Below, in pieces: positions 13,571 through 27,054 of a stretch of 64,000 bases of DNA. Origin of the DNA: Antedon bifida (lineage: Eukaryota; Echinodermata; Crinoidea; Comatulida; Antedonidae); NCBI GenBank assembly GCA_963402885.1, contig OY727096.1:19945820-20009819 (forward strand), written 5' to 3'. How positions within the stretch are numbered: the stretch's first letter is position 1; every line of letters starts with the position of its first letter. The translations under genes were made by a program, and so were the position numbers. Below the pieces are notes generated by a model, which was given only the letters and a program-made list of their open reading frames with translations, had not been told where the DNA came from and ran no database searches.

Positions 13571-14813
13571 AGGTGAGAATGCATTAAGGTTGGAGTATTT
13601 AAACGACTTGATGGCATAAGAAATGCAGCAAGATATAGAGGTTTTTGAAAAGTTTAAGTTAAGCAGTAATAAATTTTAGAAAAGGTAGTTAAGATTTGGG
13701 TGGCCATATGTCAGAATTAAACTTTAAGATTAAAGTTTAAATTAATGTTATAATATAGTATTGTTTGTTTTAAAAATTTGGTGTGGATGTTCCATGTACT
13801 TGGTCGACTTAGTTTAACCGAGCAAAATATGCTCTGGAAAATTAACCGCGCCAGTTTACTGATCTGGAAAGTCCACTGTTGACAGAATGACCTGGTTTAA
13901 TTTACCGAGTCACTGATGTAGAATACAAACAAATGATGATTCGTAAAAATAATAGATGATATTATCATAGTAACTTTAACCAATAGTTCAGTATAGATAT
14001 ATATATTTTAACAGTATATACAGGTATATATTGCAATTTATAGTATGTATAATTCAGTTTCCTTCTGGAGCGGTCTACATTCTTTGATGTAATTATCTGT
14101 AAAAATTTAAACCATATTGTCTCTTGCTATTCAAGTCTGATATTGCATTATTGTTTGAGATATAAACTTTCTATAGTGTGCTCTATTTTCTTTTTATTAG
14201 ATGTTGTAATTAAGTAAGCTCGGAAAGTATTTCTCAAACTTGCCGTATGTTTTATATACAGTAAGAAGTAAGCCTATACAGCAAGTAATGTCCCTGGTAA
14301 CACTTTTTAAAGTCCCAAAAGTGTAATTTTAATAGGGTTCTACTGTGCTCAAATCTTCGGGTAGGTTTATTCCTGTAGAATGGGGATAATACCTATAGTG
14401 ATAGATTGTTTAACTTGTATATATTTGTTATCCAGACCACATTGAGGGCGTCTTTATGTTTTCAACCTCAATTTTACTGTATATTATCTAAATTGACATT
14501 TTTCATTTTCAAAAAAATTTTAAAAACTTCATTAATAGTAACTCAAAATTAGTCCTCAATGCCTACTTTAAAATAATGAAGTATACTTGTAATTTTTTTT
14601 ACTATGAAATAATTCCCAGGATTCAACTAACAGATACAATTCAGACCCATATTTATATATTCTAAAAAATAATGTTATTTTGGCCATAATGATACCGAGA
14701 GCACCGCAGTCGATTGAGTTTGGATTGTGTTGTAAAATATACAATGAATGTTTCATATTTTAAAAAAGTTAGATGTTTAATCATATTTGATTACATGTTT
14801 TATATTTTATAAT

Positions 14814-14835
14814 GGGGTAATTCTATAATTACCCC
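14814..14835. repeat. Short perfect hairpin
   Basis: GGGGTAATT and AATTACCCC flank a 4-base loop. Small; function unknown. Confidence 0.4.
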
Positions 14836-15545
14836 TTCCTGTAGGCAACATAAGCAACATTGATTTTACCTCCCTTATGTCCCTACTTCACACATGTTTA
14901 ATATAATACTGTCACAAATAATTATTAAGCCTTGGTTTGATTGAGGTACTTTCCATTAGATTGCAAATGTGATGTTTCTATCTGCCAATTAAAAATTGAA
15001 TTTATAGCATTTTGTGTTGATTATGTTATTTAATTTTTGTTTTATTTTACCTTTCAATAGCAAAATTTAAAATAACCCATTAGGTTAATTGGTCAATTTG
15101 GCATGAGAATTACAATGCAATGTTGTTCAGCTTAAAAAAGTTTGTGATTTTTCTACATTGCAACATATCAAATGTGATAACAAAAATCAGATACTGTATT
15201 GTTTCAGTAATTACATTATCATATTTTTTGGCCTCCAATTTTGCATATTCACAACTGAATCTTAAAACATAACATTCAACTTTAATCATTTACTCAGGAG
15301 GTAGTTTTTCCTTGCTTTTGTAGTTCCTATATCTATCATTATGTTTCGCTTTCTGCTCCAAAAATCAGTATTGTAATATTTAATTGTGACTTCCTTTGCT
15401 CCGTCACCTCTTTCCTTTTTTAAATGAAAATGCCAATTTTCATCTGAAAACCTGTCAAAAGAAAAGTTTTTATAAATGTTTCTTATTCATTTCTTGCGGT
15501 GACTTTTTTTATTCCAGACTTTTTGATTACCTGATGCAGTTAAAG

Positions 15546-15576
15546 CAGGGAAGAGTGAACAATTTACTCTTCCCTG
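15546..15576. repeat. Hairpin with 11-bp perfect arms
   Basis: CAGGGAAGAGT, a 9-base loop, then ACTCTTCCCTG. GC-richer than its surroundings; could be a structured RNA element or a fold-back remnant. Confidence 0.5.
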
Positions 15577-16796
15577 GTCAAAGTATAGCAGGTTGTATCA
15601 ATTGTCTACTTCCAAATAGCATCAATTCTAAAACAAAAGCTGTCACAACACCGATGTAGAGTTGAGCATGTGCAGATTTTCATAACTTAGTAATCTTGAT
15701 CTTGCTTTGTGTAATTTTATTTATCTGCCTCTAAAACCTTTTCCTGTCCTTTCAATTTATTTTGATCTTTTTCCATATCCTAATTTGAGACTTTAGATCC
15801 ACCAACATTTACCATACACTACAGTACTCACTTACATAACACCAGTCTCTTCTTGACTGGACATGATTTAAAAAAATTGTGTACTTTTATTTTGTAATAT
15901 TAATGTTTCTGTTTTTATTATTTTTTTCTCTTTTGTTTTTGTTTTTTTCTCTTTTGTTTTGTACTCTTTAAGTAACCATGGTCTTGTAGAAGAACACAAG
16001 CTTTTCCGTGTCAAAATAAAGTATTTATTATTATTGTTAGCAAAAAAAGTTAATGATTTTGCGTACAAAGTCAGTTTTCAAAATAACCTATAATATTTAA
16101 AAAAAATCTTAGATGACAAAGTCCGTTTATCAGATAAATAAAGCCCTAAATGATTGATATATGCCAGCCCAGCTCTTTAAAGATATAGGTATAAGAAGCT
16201 CTCAATCTGTACTCATCATTGTTCAAATCCGCACTGTTTATACATTGAGCTATAATAAGCTCTCTGAATCTGAACACAATATTTTAAAGTAATATTTGTA
16301 AAATAAGATGGTCTCATAAGACTGCCCACTAATTCATTTCAGCAGTAAATTGCGTTGTTATTTTTCAGTTTTAACTCATCAAAATGCTGATTACAGACCA
16401 TCAAATAAGTATTCTGTTCCCTAGCAACTGGCAGAAAAGAATTACTATTTATGTTTAAGCTTCAATTTGATTTCTTGTTCAATTGCTTTTTTGACATTGT
16501 CAGGCATTTTTGGATCGTAGAAAACATTACCTCTTAGAACTGTCAGCGTAAATTTGATATTGATGATGATGGATCTAAAACTGGTAGTTTATTTATGGAT
16601 ATTTAGATATAATGTTTATAGAACAAAACATCTCTGTACTTCTTAGTACTTTCATTATTTTTTAATCTTTGCAACACATATCTTCTGTATTATTTGCTTG
16701 GTGAGCAGACATATTAAAAGGATGTTGAGACTTTCACAGTTCATGTTTGAACTAAATGTATGATGTTACTCAAGTAAGTAGGAGGATCAAGGTTTC

Positions 16797-16856
16797 AAAC
16801 AAATTTCCATCTTTTCCGATGTGCCCTTTTCGAAACTAGCAGCCAGAAGCCTATGA
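16797..16856 (-). repeat. Dispersed repeat copy 1
   Basis: On the minus strand it reads CTTCTGGCTGCTAGTTTCGA, AAAGGGCAC and then GAAATTTGTTTGAAACC, aligning with 19889-19953 on the plus strand across about 60 bp with small indels. Class unknown. Confidence 0.5.
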
Positions 16857-17739
16857 AAAAAGAACCCCATATGGAAATACTAAGGTTTTGTACTCCCAAA
16901 TTGTAAAAATAAATACATCAATATACTGTACTCATTGACACATTGCAATGTTTAAATTGATTGTAGTAAACTTGAGAAAGGATATAATTTAAAGAACTGG
17001 TATATATATTGGAAATGGTAAAATTTAGCTATTATAAAATGTTGATTCTCGTTTATGTAACTAACGCTTGAAGTCACAAATTGTAATAGAGAGATAGAAG
17101 GTTGTCTTAGCAACCATGTCAAAACCCGATTGCACTTTATAAAAGGAATAATGTATAAGCTTTATCAAGAGAATCTACATCCACACATTCGCTTCATCAA
17201 AACAATTCTACTGCAGTAAGTTTTGTGTCATAAATTTAATATCTATTTTTAGCTTTCATCATAAACTTGGTAATAATGAGACTAATTTAAATTTCTCATT
17301 GTTGTTGTTTAATTTATTCTCTAATTCCCAGGTAATGGAAATAGTATTCCTCTTGAAGGAATATTAATCCGATTATCACTTAAAAGATCACTAAAACCTG
17401 TATACCACAAGATCTTATTATCCATCAGCTTATCCAAATAACAATTAGCTTTTGATCAATTACTGGAGTGTTATGTGTCAAAGGTTGACATTCTCTCCGT
17501 TGTTGAAAAAAAATTAGCTTGTTCATCTTTTAAATGTACAAAAAATCTATTATTATAAATGATAAATTTACAGTAGTAGTAACAGTACCTTGTGAGTGTT
17601 GATTGGCTATACAGATTTTTGTTCATTTGCATAACATAACAGATGTCATAAAATTTTTCTGGTGTATTCAGTTTAAATCTAATTTATATTATAATTAACT
17701 TCTTTACTCATTTTTTCGGATAGTTTACAGTATGTAGTA

Positions 17740-18062
17740 TAAGATTTCCTTTCTAATCCCTCCTTAAATTAGCCAATATTAACCACTTAAAATAAATAAT
17801 AATCACCCCTGACCAGCCCAGTTCCATCTTTCTTTAGTTAGATTACATCTGATACATTCTAACATATACTTCTTATAACTTCTAATATGTTTATGTTTAC
17901 ATAAGTACAGGATTTCCTTTCTAAAACCTCCTTACTTTTATACCATTTGCCAACAATCACTAAATAAATAGTAATTGCCCATCCCTTTTTGACTTAGCAA
18001 ACTGACCAGCTTGAGTCCCAACTGTTTTAGTCAGATTACATCTGACACATACATCCTAACTT
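17740..18062. repeat. Diverged tandem duplication
   Basis: Two units share a series of blocks in the same order: GATTTCCTTTCTAA (17743 and 17911), CCTCCTTA, a CACT(T)AAAATAAATA-like block, GACCAGC and GATTACATCTGA (17841 and 18034). Offsets run from 168 to 193 bp, so indels have accumulated; an old local duplication. Confidence 0.6.
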
Positions 18063-19888
18063 AAATGTTCATGACACAATGTTGTTACTATATTAAGTAT
18101 TAATGACAAATAATTAGATAAAAATTTCAAAATTAGATTATCTTTAATTGGTGTGAGTCATTAATTATTAGGATGTTTAATATGTTTTTGTTTTTTGGTC
18201 CAAATAGGTCACGGTTACTTTGATTGGTTCGAGCACGTTTTATCTTTCTGTTTTATCGTTTTTTCTCACGATACTTTTTTTTTCTACGAAAACATATCAA
18301 TCATATCTTTGTATATGTCTTTTATAAAGGTTAAATATATTAAAAATAAAAATAGTATCAATTTATTTTTTTTTTGTACTGAGTAACAAATAGAGATATG
18401 ACATTTTGGAAGTGTGAATGAATGACGGAACATATAGCTCTTCATTTAGATATTTGTAAGAAAATTCAATTTTCCTTTATTATTATTACTACACCCAGAA
18501 ATTTGACCCCACTGGGATGGCCCAATTAATCTGATTTTCAGAAAAAACAAGAGTCCTATAATTCTATAATAAATCATTGATTTTCTTATCTTACTTCAAC
18601 GATATCTGAAATAGGGATTTTATTTAATGATTTTATGCAATTGTCAGATGGTACAGTTGGCAATTAATGGCATGATAGGTCTAACAGGTGATGAGAAAAC
18701 ACAAACATATCTAATATGAAACTTTTTAAACCACTAATTGTCCATACTGAGAATTTCTGTTATTATTTTATAATTTAGGATTGTTTCCAAAAAAGTGTGA
18801 AGGTCTAATGTCATATATTAAAGCAGAATCCAATGGTCATTTTGTTCTGGTCACATGGCCAAAATAACTTTCTGGTCACTATTAATCTTATATTGTCAGG
18901 AAATATATTCTATTTTATTTTGGCATTGTCACAAGTTTCCAGACTCATCAACAAAACTAATAACACTGACCTGTCAACAGTTGCTTATGTTCTGATGGAC
19001 AGTAACGATGGTCACGTTCATGAAGGAAATGATTTATTTAAATACTGTCAACTTATACAATAACAGCATACACTATCATTCTAAAATAGATATTGACCAT
19101 ATATAGAAATTGATCAATAGTAATAACTAATTACATTCTAACATTTCCATAATATCCCGATATTACTTTGAACTTTATGGATTTCGTTAATATTTTATTT
19201 TTAAGGCACGTTTGAATAGTTTCATAGCATTTGTGGATGATTCAGATTTGTAATTTTCTTTAGTTAAGAGCAGAGTCACGTATCCATTTCAGTTTTAAAA
19301 AGTGGTGTTCTCCATGATGTTATTGATGTTTTGGCGGTATGTACGACATTACTTTTTAAAACATGTCAACAGAATATCACAGCTCTAAGTTAGGACCAGA
19401 TATTAAAATAATTGTTAATGGTGCTCATAATAATTGTTATTAACAACTGATGAATATATAATAATTATATTATAATGCCTGAAGCAATTATGTGGTTAAA
19501 ACATTTCCCTTACCTTATAGCAGCTGTCAAACAGGAAAATAATAGTAATCAAACGTGGCTAAGCTCTGATTGTGACCATATCCATAATCTCTTCTGAGCA
19601 TCTTCATTCTGAGAAATCTAGTGTATGAATATGTGACATATATACCTATAGTCAATCCAAGAAATCAGGAGTTATAATGGAAAACATTTGTTTAGTGTTT
19701 GAAACTGATTGTAGCCTCAACATGTTGTGTGTTGGTGATGGTTCTATAGCTTTCAGTAAATACAAACTTTTAAAATGGGGTAGCAATGTGTGTGAAAGAG
19801 GTGACTCTTTACAAGCCCTTAACCAGAGTTTTTAAAAGAGGATTCATTTTTCACAAAAATTAGCTAGTTTACCATCATTTACCATCAC

Positions 19889-19953
19889 TTCTGCTTCTAG
19901 TTCGAAAGGGCACTTTATTAACAAAAAGAAGTTTGTTTGAAGCCTCAAACCAC
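19889..19953 (+). repeat. Dispersed repeat copy 2
   Basis: CTTCTGCTTCTAGTTCGAAA followed by GGGCAC and GAAGTTTGTTTGAAGCC matches the 16797 copy in opposite orientation. A third partial match (CTTCTGCTGGTCAGTAGTTT then AAAAGGGCA) lies at 25449-25480. Confidence 0.5.
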
Positions 19954-20175
19954 CTTTGGCTATTTTCTTGTAATTGATGAAAATCAGTTCATAGTAGCTG
20001 ATCAAGCGACAAATATTGGGAGAATGTTAGTTGACTTTAGGTCACAGAGCTAAGAAGTTAATGAGAAGAATGTTAATGTGTAGATTATTGTCCTCATGTG
20101 CCCAATTCTAAGCACATTGTTGATGAATCATAATGATATCTTCACTTTAAAAGTACATTAGATAATTATGAATTT

Positions 20176-20245
20176 AGTAGTGTGGCGGTTAACAGGTTTG
20201 TCTTGTATTCCCAAGGTCCTTGGTTCGATTCTTCTGTGTTCAATA
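20176..20245 (+). mobile_element. tRNA-derived SINE-like unit
   Basis: TAGTGTGGCGGTTAACAGG resembles box A and GGTTCGATTCTT (20222-20233) resembles box B, at tRNA spacing. No acceptor or anticodon stem can be drawn. Probably a decayed SINE head. Confidence 0.4.
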
Positions 20246-20774
20246 GAACATTTCTTAAAACTGATCTGATGATCTTACCTAAATTGTATGATACATAATA
20301 GAATTGTAATAGATACTATTGCTTGAAGATTACTGATTTAAATTGATTAATTGATCACCTTCTCAATAGATCAATCAATCACATCAATCATTGAAAATAA
20401 CTGGTTATAATTTATGAATTGATAATCAATGAGTTATTGATTGATTCTGAAGCGAAATATACTTACTAAAAATAGAACAGTAGACTAGATCTGTACAAAT
20501 AAGAATGATAAATTTTCCAATAGCAAGCAAGCTCTTAGGAGAATGATATGCTTTAGATAATGGAATAAATTTATTAAAGAATTGGAAATGCAGTAAATTG
20601 GAGTGATAGATGAGAAAAACATAGCCTATAGGAAAACCATTCTTTCCGTCTTATTCAAGAAAAGGTGAATGATATTAGGTCTTGTAACAGCAGATACATC
20701 CTGCCCACAAGAAATACTGGAAACATTCTAGTGTGACATAAATCATTATTGCTTGTATATAATTGTGACCCTTT

Positions 20775-20940
20775 GGAGTGGAACCATGGCTTGGTGGTTG
20801 CCTGCTTACTAATTCTGTGGTTCAAATCTTGTGACACCTAAACCTCATATGATACTTTGTGTACAAAGCATGAGTTTCTCTTTCTGTAATTCGCTAGTTT
20901 GCTGTGGGATGATTTAAAAAAAAAGATTATTTACCCTTTC
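20775..20940 (+). mobile_element. tRNA-derived SINE-like unit
   Basis: TGGCTTGGTGG (20787-20797) is a near-consensus box A and GGTTCAAATCTTG (20819-20831) a box B. A tRNA-unrelated tail of about 100 bp follows and ends in an A-run near 20918, as expected of a SINE. The box-A word is shared with the unit at 47831. Confidence 0.5.
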
Positions 20941-22129
20941 AGTCGTTAACCCAACTGTCTGACCTGAAATAAAAAGATCAACACTTTCCTTGTTTTTTTA
21001 AAAAACACATATATGCATTAATGTATAAACGCCATCAAAAAGTTGAGGTGATGATTAAAAATACTAAGAATGTTAGTACTTGCTAGACAGAAATAGTTTA
21101 TACTAAATGTGAACTGAGTTCCATGTCAATATAAACAGTTTCCAATAACAAGTGGTATGAACTAAACATGACAGTACTAAATGCCTGCAACACATTATAC
21201 AACTTCTAAATTTAAATAGAAAAACAAAGCTTGTTTAAAACGATTATAAACCAAAGATCTAAAAACCAATAGCATTTAACTTATAATCTTGAAACAGTAA
21301 AAAAGTAGTAAATGCCAACACTGACAGTCACCACTATATGGTAAGACAAAAAATTATGTAATGATATCAAACCTTTTGGGTCATTTCTATGTCACCAGAC
21401 AATGGAGATGAGCATGTTGATGATAATTATAAGCGACTACTTTAATGTAGTATTTTTTTTCTGGAGGGCGTCTCAGTTCTGATTCCAGAACATTTTTAAT
21501 GAACCTTGTCGTATATCTGCTAACAAATAAAGGTCATACTATTAAAATGTATGTAATTGGTGGTTTACAGAGCATAGAGAAATGTCTTAGAATTTGGTAA
21601 ATTTAGTTAATTTCTATAATTTGTTACATATTTAAACATTTGTCTCCAGAAAAGAGAAAAAAAAACCTCACAAAATGCTTAAAACAAAAAGCACCTTTTT
21701 TGACATTTTATCTTGTCAAGTTGCCTTGATTTAATTTGATATTATGTCAAATTGTTTACATACTGATGAATTATTGCATTTTCTATTTGTGGTTCAAGAT
21801 TTAATTTAAAATACTCCTATATTTTACATTTTAACTGAAAATCTTTACTATAAGTGATGGAAAAGAACAGAGATATTTGGAGTTGCTGGGTCTGTTACTG
21901 TATACCATACAAATCCCAGAATTAAATGATCAAGTTAATTTGTTATTTTAATTGTTATAATTCATGAAGCGTCAACATAGTTTAGAAGTTTTAGAATAAT
22001 TATTAAGTTGTTCAACTTTGCTGACATATTAGATGACTACGGGAAGGATGTGGTCAACTTTTAAGAGTCATTTGACAGAATGTCATGTACACCAAAGTTA
22101 AAAGAAGGATATATGTGTGTAGACAAATT

Positions 22130-22270
22130 GTTTTTATATCCACCTCCTCATTTCCAATTTCCCCGAAATAAATAATCCGGGGTTGACCCTCTTTCAAAGT
22201 AAATGCTTCTGTGGGTTTACCATTTCCTAAACATTTGTAATGAACCTTTAGCAGAATGTTGCTTTGGCAA
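22130..22270 (-). other. Exon-like stretch on the minus strand, doubtful
   Basis: Part of a 109-codon frame (22054-22383). This middle part has balanced codon use and a Gly/Lys/Glu-rich peptide (LGNGKPTEAFTLKEGQPR) with a possible acceptor TGCTAAAG at its start and GAG|GTGGAT as a weak donor. The outer parts of the frame are Leu/Tyr-rich and look random. No family recognised; it may be a decayed exon or chance. Confidence 0.15.
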
Positions 22271-24423
22271 AGGTAATTTTCACATACTAAGTAAAATGAC
22301 AATAATAGGAAACTGTAGATAACTGCAAATAAAGGTTTAGAATCCAGCTGCAGTAATTTTGATAACTGTAGCTTCATTAACAAGGCTTGTTCCTCCAGTT
22401 GTTATTTTTTTGTTATTATTTCATGAATTTGGTTCACAATTCTGTTTGTACAATTGAAAACTTATTGTTTAACTGTAGTAAATGTAAATAACTGCAGTAA
22501 AATATTGGTGTAATACTGACTAATATGTTTGGTCACTTGCCAAGGTGGTCATAGTACGAGTAATTACCATAATTAAGAGTTTAATAAAGTACTGTAATTT
22601 TATATCAATTGGAAATGGATTGAAAATATTTAAGCCACAATATCACACACTCACACCATAAAAATAGAATATTAATAATATACTTTGTAATGCAACATCC
22701 TGTATTGTGTAGTTTTGAAAATGTATTGCCTCGGTTAACTATCATGCGAATAAATTAGTAAAAACGGGATAAGTTGTAGTAAATATAAAATGACATTTTC
22801 AAAATAATGGTCAAAATCACCTAATAGTTGTAACAGCATTTAATTAGCTATCATTAGGCAACTTTTTGCCACAATACAATTAAAACAATGATTGAACACA
22901 TCACTTATTGGAGAATGATGGCGTTTTAGTCGACAACAACTTAAATGGTTTTGTTGGTATATAAATTACATTTTTTAATCAATTTTCAAATAAAATACAG
23001 CAACAGAAGCAGGCCCCAAGTAATAGTGAGTAATTTTGGTTAAAGTAATTAAATGTTTCCCTTAATCTATCAATATGGGGATACTTGCCAAAGTACTCAA
23101 GATAATTATAATTAATTATTAATTTTTTAATTATAATGTATTGTAAAAAAGATGCCTATGTGATATTACTATGTAAATTGATATGTTGTTTACAATATAT
23201 CCACTTTAACTCAATCATCTATTCATGCTTTACCAAGAAATTTACTCTGTTAGGCAAATGAAGAGGGCGTGTGTGGAGTTGTCATAAAATTATTAATAAT
23301 TAAACGTACACAATTATGAAATACTGATCTAAGGGCCTAAATATTTTGAAATTAAGTGCAGAACTGAACTAATATCTTATCATTTTCACTGTAAATCACC
23401 TATGACTCCCAATGCTTTATGGTTCAAATACTATCTTTATCATTCTCAATTTCATACACCGCCTTGTGTCTTCTTGAGAATATGTATGCATACATATTTT
23501 TGTATTTTAAAGTTATTTTTAAAAAGATGATTAAATGGTATATGCCTAGGTAGAATAAAAGCAATATAACCAAAAGTTTCACTGATAGCCTATATTATAA
23601 ATAGATAAAGATCCGATTTTTGGCCAGTTCTTGTAGAAATATCACAATATTTGTTATCCTTAACAATGATCTAATAAAGGTTGAAACATAGAATCAATTA
23701 TGGCCTCACAGTTGTTGGAGTTACAGTACTCTCTTTCTATTTAAAGAAATATTAGGAATTTACTAGTTAATAACGTAATCTTTTCAGACAACAGTCTACC
23801 TATACGTTGGAAATTATCAAATTAATTATTACATTCATAAACAATGAACCATTATTAGTCTCAGAAGATTTGATAATTCCGAACATTACTATTTTCAGAA
23901 ACGATCAGTTCTAAAGTGTTATTTAATGACACACATTTACTGAATGGATCATTCCATATGTCTATAATTATGCACACAATATGAAAATGGATCGGTCTGT
24001 TTGTACCCTCTTTAAAAAGGGATATTTTGATATGTGTACATTATAAAAATGAATCATTTTTTATGTATACACACATTTGCAAAGAAACCATTAGTTATAA
24101 GAATATGCTATGTAATGAAATAAAAAAAATACTTAAGACAATAAAAACATATTTTAAAATGATTATTATTATTTGGATAATTAAATCTCTTTATTTATAA
24201 TTTCTGTTTTATAGATTTCAGACTGTCAACGTTTATAGAAAGTTTCTATCGAACCTGATCTGACCATCAATATCAGAGTTTACTTTACGTTTTCCATAAA
24301 TTTAGGTTGAATGATACTTTTGCGTAGTTTGTATGTACTGTATGTAGTATTCATCTCCATTTCCGTACATCAATAATTGGGCCAAATTTGTAGTATTTGC
24401 AAATGATCAGTAGTACTTGATAT

Positions 24424-24594
24424 AAGCTATGTTCTGCACTATCAAACTAGTTTGGCAAAAAAGGTGTGTGTGCCCAAATATGGTAGTGATATGCCCAAAT
24501 ATGGTAGTGATATACCCAAATATGGTAGTGATATGACACCATCATGTCTATATATGGGCACACCACATAAAGTTTTATAGTGTAGATAGAGCTT
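24424..24594. mobile_element. MITE copy of the AAGCTCTGTCTACACTAT family
   Basis: Left end AAGCTATGTTCTGCACTATC and right end (inverted) AAGCTCTATCTACACTATAA match the 53189 element with a few substitutions. The interior contains three tandem 21-bp units at 24471-24533 (TGCCCAAATATGGTAGTGAT...), an internal expansion that also explains an ISLPYLG peptide repeat in a spurious minus-strand frame. The target duplication is ambiguous because the flanks are AT. Confidence 0.65.
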
Positions 24595-25448
24595 ATGACA
24601 TTGTGTCCAGTTTTCTACTATCAAAGTGTATTGAACTTGATGTTCAGTCACATATCTTTGTAATAATGTTTTCAAGGTTTTATTTAATTAAAATTATAAG
24701 AATCATTAATTTAATTAGGAAGTATGTTAGGACATTACACACCAGTCTGTTTTTTTTTTATTTGGAAGTTGTTGTTGTCAATATAAACATGATTCATGAT
24801 TTCCTTTGTAATTAAGTTACATACGTAGTAAGACCACTTTGTACCCCTAGTTAAATAGGAACCACATGTCAAAATGATCTTACTACAGTTACTGCAGTAA
24901 CTTTATTTTATTAACTCGTTAACCTGTTAATGCAATTAGCAACCATACATCTACATTTAAATAAAATAAAATTATATACATATGCAGTTTTTAAACATGT
25001 AGTAACAGCAGTAATTTTGACCATTAGGGAAATTACACATAGGGAATTGGGTAACATAAGAAATTGAATAAAAATCTATTTAATTATTTTTTTATAATCT
25101 ATTAATTATTTTTGTTTCTTCTCTTTCATATCAAATCTATCAACCATTGATGCATTTTCCTTTGTACGGCACTGCATACAGCTAAGACAGGTACTGTAAA
25201 ACAAATTATTTTTATTGAGGGGGTGTGGATAGCAACATGGAGTATTATTACTCCATGATAGCAATGAGCTGGTTAATATTGTGTTTTTTAAGTCACTCAA
25301 ACTAAAATGTTAGTGATTGATGAATCATTCTTGTTATGTTCTACAATATCAGGTCTGCCATGCCACCAGTATGGTAGGAAAACCTGTAGGCAGGATTTTT
25401 CCACAAAAAATCATCTTGAACTATGCTAAAGATTAATATTGCCACTTC

Positions 25449-25490
25449 TGCTGGTCAGTAGTTTAAAAGGGCAAACCTTCGAACCTCCTG
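25449..25490 (+). repeat. Partial dispersed repeat copy 3
   Basis: Shares CTTCTGCT, TAGTT and AAAGGGCA in order with the copies at 16797 and 19889; shorter and more diverged. Confidence 0.3.
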
Positions 25491-26261
25491 GATATGAGCT
25501 TGGTTGGCCATGTTTTAAACTGACCACACTTTTGACAGGACAATTTGTGTCACATCAATGAATTATTTATAAGATTAAAAAAAAGATATTATTATTAAAA
25601 TACTACTGAACAATTCTAGGTACATGGCCATGGGCCCTTGATGATAATAAATTCACATTTGAATATCTTCTATATTTATTTATTAAATATTATTCCAAAA
25701 ACAAATCTTTGAACAATATGTATATATGAAGGACCCCTAAAAATAAATATCATTATTTAATTCAGTACTATTATTTTAGTACCTTGGTTTAGGATTATAT
25801 TGTTCATACACCATCATGTTTTTCTATATAGGTACTTAAGAAAACACATTAAATAATTAATATGATTGATTCGTACATGAGTATATTAATATGCTGTCAA
25901 GGTTATCAATCATTTCATATGAAATGCTGTAAATTGTTTTGCTGTAGTAGAAAGGTGAATTTATAATAATAATAGTCAGTGATTGAGTACACAATTTATA
26001 TATTGTTAGAGTGGTATGAGAGAAATGCTATTTCATAGCATTAATTATTTTGCATTACTACAGTATAGGCCTACACTCATAATTTATTTGTATACTATTG
26101 CACGATAAATTTTGTAATTAATGTTTCTATTGCACATTTAGCTTTTTGTAAACATTTTGAGAATTTTGTGCAACATGAAATTTGTGACTGTTGTGCCTTC
26201 AAAAACCAATGTGTAGTGTACAGCTCTTTTCTGCAGGCATCATTCTGAGTATCATTTTTAA

Positions 26262-26361
26262 CACTTTGAAGACGCGAGGTTTCTACCCCAAGTGACGGAG
26301 GGCCTCGCGTCCTGGGACAGTAAATTAGTCCGTATGGGATACGGGCCATCTCTTCAAAGGG
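26262..26361. mobile_element. 100-bp piggyBac-like MITE with TTAA target sites
   Basis: Flanked by TTAA on both sides (26258-26261 and 26362-26365), the piggyBac target. Termini CACTTTGAAGA and, inverted, CCCTTTGAAGA agree at 10 of 11 positions. Inside, GACGCGAGG (26271-26279) and CCTCGCGTC (about 26303-26311) form a perfect CpG-rich hairpin. A minus-strand frame that runs across it (26095-26349) is an artefact of its GC content. Confidence 0.65.
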
Positions 26362-26404
26362 TTAATGGGCCTAGGGTCTAATTTCAACATTCACGGTGGA
26401 TGTA

Positions 26405-26475
26405 TTATAATAATAATATCCTGGATTTATATAGCGCATAATGTCATTCAAACTCTAAGCACTGTATCCAAACTG
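26405..26475 (+). repeat. Probable dispersed repeat fragment (TTTATATAGCGC type)
   Basis: GGATTTATATAGCGCATAATG followed about 30 bp later by CTAAGCACTGTA resembles the common animal interspersed repeat in which a TATATAGCGC block precedes a CAAAGCGCTTTACA-like block. Judged from familiarity with that pattern only. Confidence 0.35.
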
Positions 26476-27054
26476 GAAAAAACGGACCAAAAAGAAAAAA
26501 CCTAGACCGAATTATGGAGATATTCACATGTTGTATAGTCCTTCTTTTAACTCAATATTCAAACCATTCCACGTAATACTTTTATTATTTGTATAATATT
26601 AAACATATCACAGTAATTGAACACTTTAAACAAATCCGATTCTTCCTGTGTTTTTTTAATATATAAATATAAAAGCATATCGAAATGGTTCACCATTATC
26701 AACACATTATTACATATGTCTACCATTATTATGTTTACATGATGCCTATATATAATGATTCTAGATATTAATATGCTGTAGGAATATCGATCATATAATA
26801 CAGTACATTATTGTATAATGTTATGACCTTGACTTTATGGTCCTTAATAACACGCATTCAGTAACTGTCAAAATGCACGGTATGAAAAATTGAGGACATT
26901 TTGGTGATTAAATTCCATTGAATTCATTAGTTGTTATATACTCTATTAGCTTAGGCAACTCTAATATGCTAAGGTGTATCTAAACTTCTATAAATGATGT
27001 ATATTTTGTAGAATTCCTAAATTATTTTCTGTAAAAACTTATTATCGTATAAAA

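Larger units (their letters stand above)
13620..17739. other. AT-rich non-coding DNA
   Basis: No supported gene. Contains two small hairpins, a CTCTTTTGTTTTTG-type tandem run (15925-15960) and one dispersed repeat copy. Confidence 0.6.
18063..24423. other. AT-rich non-coding DNA with SINE-like units
   Basis: Apart from the SINE-like units, one dispersed repeat copy and the doubtful minus-strand stretch at 22130, nothing is recognisable; many TAATTA-type words and homopolymers. Confidence 0.6.
24595..27054. other. AT-rich non-coding DNA with small transposons
   Basis: Holds a TTACTGCAGTAA palindrome (24889-24900), a partial dispersed repeat, the piggyBac-like MITE and a probable TATATAGCGC-type repeat. 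No coding frame of interest. Confidence 0.6.

Noticed and set aside
20176-20245. tRNA gene
   Set aside because: Only box-like words are present; acceptor, D and anticodon stems cannot be formed. Better explained as a SINE head.
24442-24675. Minus-strand frame with an ISLPYLG peptide repeat
   Set aside because: The repeat comes from the triplicated 21-bp unit inside a MITE.
26095-26349. 84-codon minus-strand frame
   Set aside because: The start lies in a piggyBac-like MITE and the rest is ordinary AT-rich DNA; no family likeness.
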